From Otis tarda (lineage: Eukaryota; Chordata; Aves; Otidiformes; Otididae), in assembly GCA_026413225.1 (NCBI GenBank), contig CM048554.1, forward strand, positions 4,666,001-4,730,000: a stretch of DNA of 64,000 nt, given 5' to 3'. Positions within the stretch are counted from its first letter, which is position 1. Every line of letters starts with the position of its first letter. A model generated the notes under the pieces. That model was not told the origin of the DNA. It was given only the letters and a program-made list of their open reading frames with translations, and did not search any database. The position numbers and the translations under genes were made by a program. This document shows positions 58,206 through 64,000 of the stretch, piece after piece.

Positions 58206-59545
58206 CAAAAAAACGTGTCCCCAACATGTCTTGCAGTTTACTAGGCAGTATCAAGCTCAGCTTTTATGGTAAGGAATGTAAGATTTTTACCATGGTCTCA
58301 GAGATCTCCAGTGGTCTTGGATCTTGCTTCATAGTACAGAGCCACTGCTGAGACGGATGATGCAGCCACTTAATTCACTCCCACTCCTACAGGAACTCCA
58401 TCATTTGCCTCAAGCAGGAACAGGTCATGCTTTTAATGACAGTGTTCGACCTGTGGGATTGTCTTGGACATACTGGTTCCTGAAATCGCAGCTGGGACTT
58501 CCAAAAAAGCCTGGAGAACTTCAGTGGTCAAATTAAATCAGTAAATGTGGTAAGGAATTTGACACTTAAGTCACCTGGCTCTTCAGGATAATTGAGTGTA
58601 TCCCAAAATTGGGCTCAGTCAGCATATTGTCCAGCAGAAGAGTTGTTGCTGTTGAGCTTTCAGAAGCGTTTAAGCTCTCCAGCCTGCTCAGCAAACTGCT
58701 TCCTAATGGGAAGTGTCCGTCTTCGTGTGTGCTGTGTGTGTAGACTGGCATTTATTTATGGGAGATAAGTTTTGCGTGAGGTCAGTTGGTAACGTCACGT
58801 AAAACCTCATTGTTTTTCTCCGCGGAACGGCACAGGATCGTAGCGCAACACAGGATGTTTGGCAGACGTGGTGGTATAGCGCTTCTGGTTAGGGCAAGTG
58901 GGAACACAAGAATTTAATTTAATAGAAAACGGTGAGGTTTCAAAATGTGTTTTTATTCCACAGGAAGATGAAAGCAAGGCCTCTTGAAATGTTTCATGAA
59001 GTGAAAATGAAAGGGAAGGAGAACTTTTTTAAAATAGCTGTTAGCTTGCTGGGTAAGGAATTCACCTGGGCAGAGGGAGCTGTGCATTGAACTCGCTGCC
59101 CTCTACCAAACAGAGCAGGAGGTTTTACCTGCACCCCATGTGTGAGCCTGGGTGGCAGCGACAAGGGCTCTGTCCTCAGCAAGACTCGGGGACATTTGGG
59201 ATGGGTTGTATTCGCAGGGTTTCTTGGGGAGATGGACAGGGAACGGAGCTACGCGCCAGCAAGCAGATCCAGCCATGGGTTCATCCATGGGCAATATCCT
59301 CAGCAACTCCGCTCAGCTCTGGCTCACAGGGCACTGGGAAGACCATCTAATAAAGCGAGGAGCAGGGTGAAGAACATGAGATAGAGTGAGAGAACACATC
59401 CTCTGAAATATTTATCTCCAAATACAAGTTTAATAGATGTGAAGGGTCTTTTTTTTATTTTATTTTTTTTGAGAAGCTTATTACTCATGGAAAAAAATGT
59501 AGCACTATTCCCCATGATGTAAATCCATATAGATTTAAATTGATG
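58206..59545. other. Single-copy non-coding stretch
   Basis: No gene recognised. Three plus-strand frames overlap at 59087-59384 along with a minus-strand frame, which is the picture of stop-poor GC-rich DNA. None has a domain. T-rich DNA lies at 59449-59470. Confidence 0.4.
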
Positions 59546-59547
59546 GG

Positions 59548-59635
59548 AGAAATTTGCAGCTTGTGTAAACAGGCAGAGCTCTGTGAAGTCAGTGGAGTCA
59601 CACCAAATTATATCAGCTAAGGATATAACCCATCA
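59548..59635. repeat. Ancient sauropsid palindromic repeat relic
   Basis: GCAGCTTGTGTAAACAGGCA, then GAGCTCTGTGAAGTCAGTGG, AGTCACACCAAATTATATCA and GCTAAGGATATAACCCAT. It follows the pattern GTGTAAATCAGCATAG, AGCTCCATTGAAGTCAATGGAGTTACACC, AATTTACACCAGCTGAGGATCTGGCCC closely and is one of the clearest copies in the window. Confidence 0.65.
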
Positions 59636-61170
59636 TTTTTAATCGTGTCATTGTTCCATTTAAGAAAATGCAGGGGAATGGGGGTATGTGAGGGAGAAAA
59701 AGAACTAAAAAAACACAGCACAGGATTTACAACATCTTGCCCATCGCTTTTCTCAGCCTCTGCATTAAAAACATCTGCATGTTACTTTGATGTCTACCGT
59801 ACAAACTCCGGGCTCTCCTGTCCGCTGAATGGCACATTCACAGGGCATCGCTCCTCTGATGTCAGCTGCCCTCGCTGGGAATAGGCAAGCCGAATATTGC
59901 TCGGAGCAGCTGAACATACACCACCTGCTGAGTCCAGTGAGTTCATTCGGCTTGTCTGCAAATATAAAATATTGAAAGGGTTGCAATTATTGTTCCTTTG
60001 GAGATATTAAAGTTTAGAAGCTGCCTCTAATGACTGATGTATAGTAGTAGAGCGTGATCTTTCCATGGAAAGTTGATGGCCACTGCAAGATAAACCTTGT
60101 GTGGGTAAAATAAATAACGTCTTTCTCTTAGGAGCTAGTGCATGATGTTTGGTTAACCAGTGGTGCCAAATCCAACGGGAATATACCTGTAATTACGCCA
60201 GGGAACCGTGTAGCTTTCTAAGTTCAGAAATCTGCCGAGTGAAACGCTGACTGGTGACGCAGGAGACCGGCAGAGATGTTGGCAAAGGTCGCTGTTGGGG
60301 CTTTGAGTCTACGTGGAGATGACTTGGCTAACCAGTTCTGTTTCAAGCCTTCGTGCTAGAGCAGCACTGCCTGTGCACACATGGTGGTCTTCATGTTCTT
60401 TTCGCTTATGGGAGGTGTAGGAACAGCAGTGGGTTCCTTGTCCTAGGGTCAGTCATAAAAGGCAGCTTAGAACAAGGCAAAATAGGTGGGCAAAGAGCAA
60501 AGGATGCACACAAGGCCAATTGCATGTGGAAAACAAACTGTGCTTTTAATTTGTTGCAGCAGCTCAGCATCTGACCACTCTCTTGGGATGGGATTCTTCT
60601 GGCTGCATGTGGACACGTGCAGCTGATCTAGAGCTAAATGGTCTTTGCAGCTGTTGGGGAGTGATACCGATCTCGTCCTAAGGGAGGCATCTGCTGTAGG
60701 CCAGGTGATTTACTCCCCAGAAGTGCGTACTCGCTCCATTAACTCTGGTGGGAGGTGAACGTGGCTGAGCAGATGTAGATACCAACATTGTTGGGAGTTA
60801 GGTGAGAAAAAAACCCCGTCCTTTGCTGCAAGGCAGGCGGTGATGAGGCTGGTTCCTACGGAAAAACAGCAGGTCAATGAGTGAAGGGTCAGGCAGAGAA
60901 ATGTGCTTGAAGTCCTGCTGACCTCTCTCCAGCCTAGCCCAGTAAATAACAGAATTGTGCGTTGGGGGAACTCGTCCTGAAATAATCAGTTACCTTTCGC
61001 CAGCTGCCAAGCTCGTGCCAGGTGTGGCATTGTTTCTAGGTCATGTTTGGAGACAGTTGTGTTGGGAAAGGCAAAGACAGCCTCTTGGTATGGCTGGAAG
61101 TGGTCAGCATTGGACAATTTGTGAAAAATCCTGTTCGCTGATCCCTGCCAAACCCCATCTCTTCAACGGA
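59636..61170. other. Single-copy non-coding stretch
   Basis: No gene or named repeat. Frames of 73-92 codons lack domains. Composition is unremarkable. Confidence 0.4.
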
Positions 61171-61360
61171 GCCAAATTTAGCAGTGACATCAGTGGTCAT
61201 GTGCTTGACGTGTCATTAAAACAACAGAGCTAGCACTACGGATCGGCTTGTCCCAGAGGGAGAACGCTCCCTTTCGATCGGCTCTGCAGATCCTTTGCCC
61301 TTGATGTGTGGATCTGTACACCTCGCTTCTTTCACACACTGACATCAGTGGAAACTCCGC
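61171..61360. repeat. Possible paired palindromic repeat relics
   Basis: Two nearly identical words, GCAGTGACATCAGTGG (61181-61196) and ACACTGACATCAGTGG (61336-61351), lie 155 bases apart. Both resemble CCATTGACTTCAATGG. The upstream AGCCAAATTTAGCAGTGACA also fits a sauropsid repeat pattern. The sequence between them is not recognised, so they may be two relics or two ends of one element. Confidence 0.35.
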
Positions 61361-62425
61361 GTTTGGACAGGTGCAAAATGTGCGGTACGTCGATGCATGG
61401 CAGCAATAAGGGCTCCGAACTGCTAATTGTGGAGGAAAATTCCCTGTCCTGCTCCTACCCCACTGTTTCATTTTGTGTTACTTAGCAGGAGAGGATGATT
61501 GTGTGACGTATCCTCTTCTGAGATCACGGAGTTTTCTATATGGTGAGACTTGCCATACCAATATGAGTCATTTAAAGAGTTAAATTAGTGATTTCTGAAA
61601 CTGATTAGCAAGATATTAAAGGCCTAGTGCAACGACATGCTTCTGAAGTGATCTGATGAAGGACTTGTAGTGCAAACTATCGTATCAGATAGGCTAATAA
61701 AAAAGCAAACTGGTTCATTCAAAAGAAAATACTCATTCTGAGGTTACGGTCCTCTGCCATAAATACGATGCTGTAGCATGCTGTACGATGTCAGTGAGCG
61801 AAGGTGAAGGGTTTTTTTAGGGGAATGGCAATAGCTTGTAGGTTGCAATTAGGGAAGTATGAGGCAGCGGCACTGTTTTTATGTAACTGTGAAATTCTGC
61901 AGAACCCTTAAGGCTGCATCTGGACCGTAGTCAGGTCAGAGGATCCCAGTCAGGTCACTGCAGCTAGGCTTGCTTTAAATTCCAGATTTTGGGTACCATG
62001 TGCACTTACATCATCAGACAAAGAATTGCCTACATTGTGCAGCAGATACACCCACTGCTCTTTGCAAACCCTCCAGCTCGCGCTGAGAGCCCTCCTCAGC
62101 CTGAGTTTGAAGAAAGGCCATGGAAATACAGGAGGGGAGGAGAGGAGAGAAGTGCAATTGATGCCCCAATACATTTGGTCAAACTTTTCCTTCCTCCAGG
62201 TTTCCTGACTTAGACATGGGTGCAGCCTGAGACGGTGCTCCAAAAAGGTCCTGAGCTCAGCTCTTCCTCAGTGCAACAGTGAGATTTTGAGCCCAAGCAG
62301 CAGCCAGGCTAGCAGCCAGAAGCGTGGACAGAAAGCAGGTAAGTCACAGGGCTGGGCACACTTGAACTGTTTTGAATCCCACTCATTGCACAGTGATGTA
62401 GAAATAGCCTTGGATTATATTTTAA
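61361..62425. other. Non-coding stretch with one candidate exon
   Basis: A splice-bounded open segment lies at 62272-62338 (see findings). No repeat is recognised. The minus-strand frame of 97 codons at 61950-62243 lacks domains. Confidence 0.35.
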
Positions 62426-62429
62426 AACT

Positions 62430-62515
62430 GTTTAGCCCTGACCCACATCCCAGTGAAGTCAATGAGATGTTTGCCAGTGACTTAAATGGGCTCTGGAACA
62501 GGCTTGCAATGTTAT
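62430..62515. repeat. Ancient sauropsid palindromic repeat relic
   Basis: GCCCTGACCCACATCCCAGT, then GAAGTCAATGAGATGTTTGC, CAGTGACTTAAATGGGCTCT and GGAACAGGCTTGC. It follows the pattern GATCCTGC...CATTGAAGTCAATGGCAAAACTTCCATTGACTTCAATGGGAGCAGGATCAGGC. The two inner arms, CCCAGTGAAGTCAATG and CAGTGACTTAAATGGG, are complementary at 13 of 16 positions. Confidence 0.7.
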
Positions 62516-63058
62516 GAGCGCCTTCAAATACTTCCTTCACCTGTAGGATGAAAGTCCTTCTCCTGAGTCAATGGGCCTCCTTACTTCTTCCTCCCCTCTC
62601 AGTTTCCATGGGCCCCTAGCATGGGAAACTCAGCCTTATTCATCTTTGTATTTCCATGTCTCTGAATCAGGCAGGTTCTGGGTATGTTCCACATAGAAGC
62701 CTGTTATCTTTTGAAATGGCAAAAAAAAAAGAGGGGATTTTTCCATAGTCACATAGTTTTTCCACAGAAATGTATTCATGAGAGTTAAACTTGCCCAAAC
62801 TATGTTAATGTATGTGGTTGGCTTCTGTGCCAATTTTCATTGTGAATAAGACGCAAAATAAAAGGGCTCTTGTGTCTCCCTTTCCTCCTCCCTGAATCCC
62901 TCCCATAATTTTTGAGTTCATAAGCCCATTTTGTATGCGAATCAGATCAGGAGAGGAAAGGCAGGGGGGATTACTTTTTTTTTAATTTTAAACTGGGCCT
63001 TTGCTTTAAACTACTGATAGATATGTGAAAGTTCTGAGTGAACCAAGAAGAGGTCAAT
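62516..63058. other. Single-copy non-coding stretch
   Basis: Poly-A lies near 62720-62730 and poly-T near 62977-62985. No gene and no recognisable repeat are seen. Confidence 0.4.
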
Positions 63059-63059
63059 A

Positions 63060-63145
63060 CAATGGTGCTGGATCTTGTAGTTGATGTAAATTGGGATAAC
63101 TCCATTTGCCCTGAGCGAACCTTGCTGGTTTACGCCGAAGGAGGA
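63060..63145. repeat. Ancient sauropsid palindromic repeat relic
   Basis: GTAGTTGATGTAAATTGGGA, then TAACTCCATTTGCCCTGAGC and CTTGCTGGTTTACGCCGAAG. It fits the pattern CTGGTGTAAATTGGTATAACTCCATTGAC...AGTTACGCTGATTTACACC. The right arm is more decayed than the left. Confidence 0.5.
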
Positions 63146-64000
63146 CACAGCCGTAGCTCACGAGGTGCTCTGTTCACTGCCACGTTGTTTCTGAGGCATT
63201 TTCGCCTGAGAAGAGAAATGGTGTCTCTTTTTAACGCAGATGTTAGGACTTCAGCTTGACCATCTCCTTCCAGAGCGTGCGCCGTGCCTTACCACAGCTC
63301 ACACAAAACATCAGCGGGGTTTAGGCAGCTCTGTTAGCCAGATGGCTACGAAACATTCATAATACAAGCTGTAGCTGTTATGAGCCATTTCTCTTTGGTG
63401 CATGTCCTGACAAGCTGCTGTTATTAAGTTCCAGTGTATTTCTGTTAATGTTACCTACCTATTTTCATTCCTGTATGCTGTCACACGGAGCTGGTTGGCG
63501 TGGTCTTGGGAACTGGGCTTCAAGGCTCCTCCCTGTGAAAGTTGCCAGCTCATTTATTTGTTTCTTTCCAGTGGTTCAAGCTGGTGCGTTATTCAGAAAC
63601 TTCTGAAAGAGCGGGGTTGGGTAAACCTCTGATTCAGTTGGTTTGAAAGCACCCTTGAAGTCCTCCTCCACATCTTGCCCTCCTGTGGCTTTGAAATAGG
63701 CTTGACGAGGCTAATTTGGAGCCCGTTTCTGAGAAATCATCATTTCTGTTGGAAGTGTCCCTCAACTTGAAGGTCCTCATTCTTTCTGGTGGAACTGTGA
63801 TACTTCTAGTTTGGGCTCTGGCTCTCCTTGGTCTTTGTTTCTCTGTCTTAGAGGGCAGAAGTGCAGGAGGAGAGGGGGGCAAACACAATATGAGTTGTGA
63901 GGTGTGAAGGTCAGGTGGCAAGAAGATCACTTGTACTTTATGCTTATCCCAGCATTACTCTGCAGGGGCAGCGATCGCCGGTCCAAATTGTGTTCTTCTG
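63146..64000. other. Non-coding right edge
   Basis: No gene or named repeat. A 49-base open segment with usable splice signals lies at 63572-63620 (see findings). Overlapping frames on both strands at 63634-63930 show no domain. Confidence 0.35.

Noticed and set aside
1-64000. A novel gene-encoded system such as a defence, biosynthetic or mobile gene cluster
   Set aside because: There are no adjacent genes, no conserved coding frames and no cluster structure. The window is non-coding vertebrate DNA as far as I can read it.

Overview
This is vertebrate nuclear DNA, and the interspersed repeats point to a bird. Two fragments are CR1 retroposons, the dominant avian LINE. A 1.15 kb solo LTR belongs to a type I recognise from neoavian genomes: it has a poly-C stretch and degenerate units beginning with a CTGCTCC(A/G)GCGTGGG-like motif. 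Many short, decayed repeats carry motifs familiar from turtle, crocodile and bird DNA, such as the near-palindrome CCATTGACTTCAATGG and amniote MIR-like units. Interspersed-repeat density is low and nothing looks mammalian. The species cannot be named from this sequence.

Layout: I find no protein-coding gene that I can support. None of the longer open frames has a recognisable domain, a family match or a convincing splice structure, and the longest (217 codons) lies inside the LTR. I see no tRNA, rRNA, known microRNA or CRISPR array. The window therefore reads as one long intron or an intergenic stretch. An AATAAA followed by an A-run at the left edge (7-31) could be the end of a transcript lying to the left. 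Regions: 1-9.8 kb is mostly single-copy, AT-rich DNA with poly-T tracts. MIR-like relics lie near 9.85, 16.5, 30.8, 33.0, 38.4, 44.7 and 55.3 kb. The solo LTR occupies 20655-21801, with a 5-bp target-site duplication on each side. CR1 fragments lie at 29.58 and 58.09 kb. Strand-asymmetric purine and pyrimidine stretches occupy 37.2-37.9 and 39.3-39.45 kb. A dozen or so relics of old palindromic repeats are scattered through the window, densest at 35.9-37.05, 48-51.6 and 59.5-63.2 kb.

No set of genes here works together, and I see no evidence of a new gene-encoded system. The most informative observations are the precisely bounded solo LTR, the set of ancient sauropsid palindromic repeats (one with nearly perfect 20-bp arms at 50250-50305, another carrying a full CRE octamer), the unusually complete MIR-like copy at 44.7 kb, and several short open segments flanked by good splice signals that RNA data could confirm or dismiss. 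All comparisons to repeat families were made from memory by eye, without alignment.
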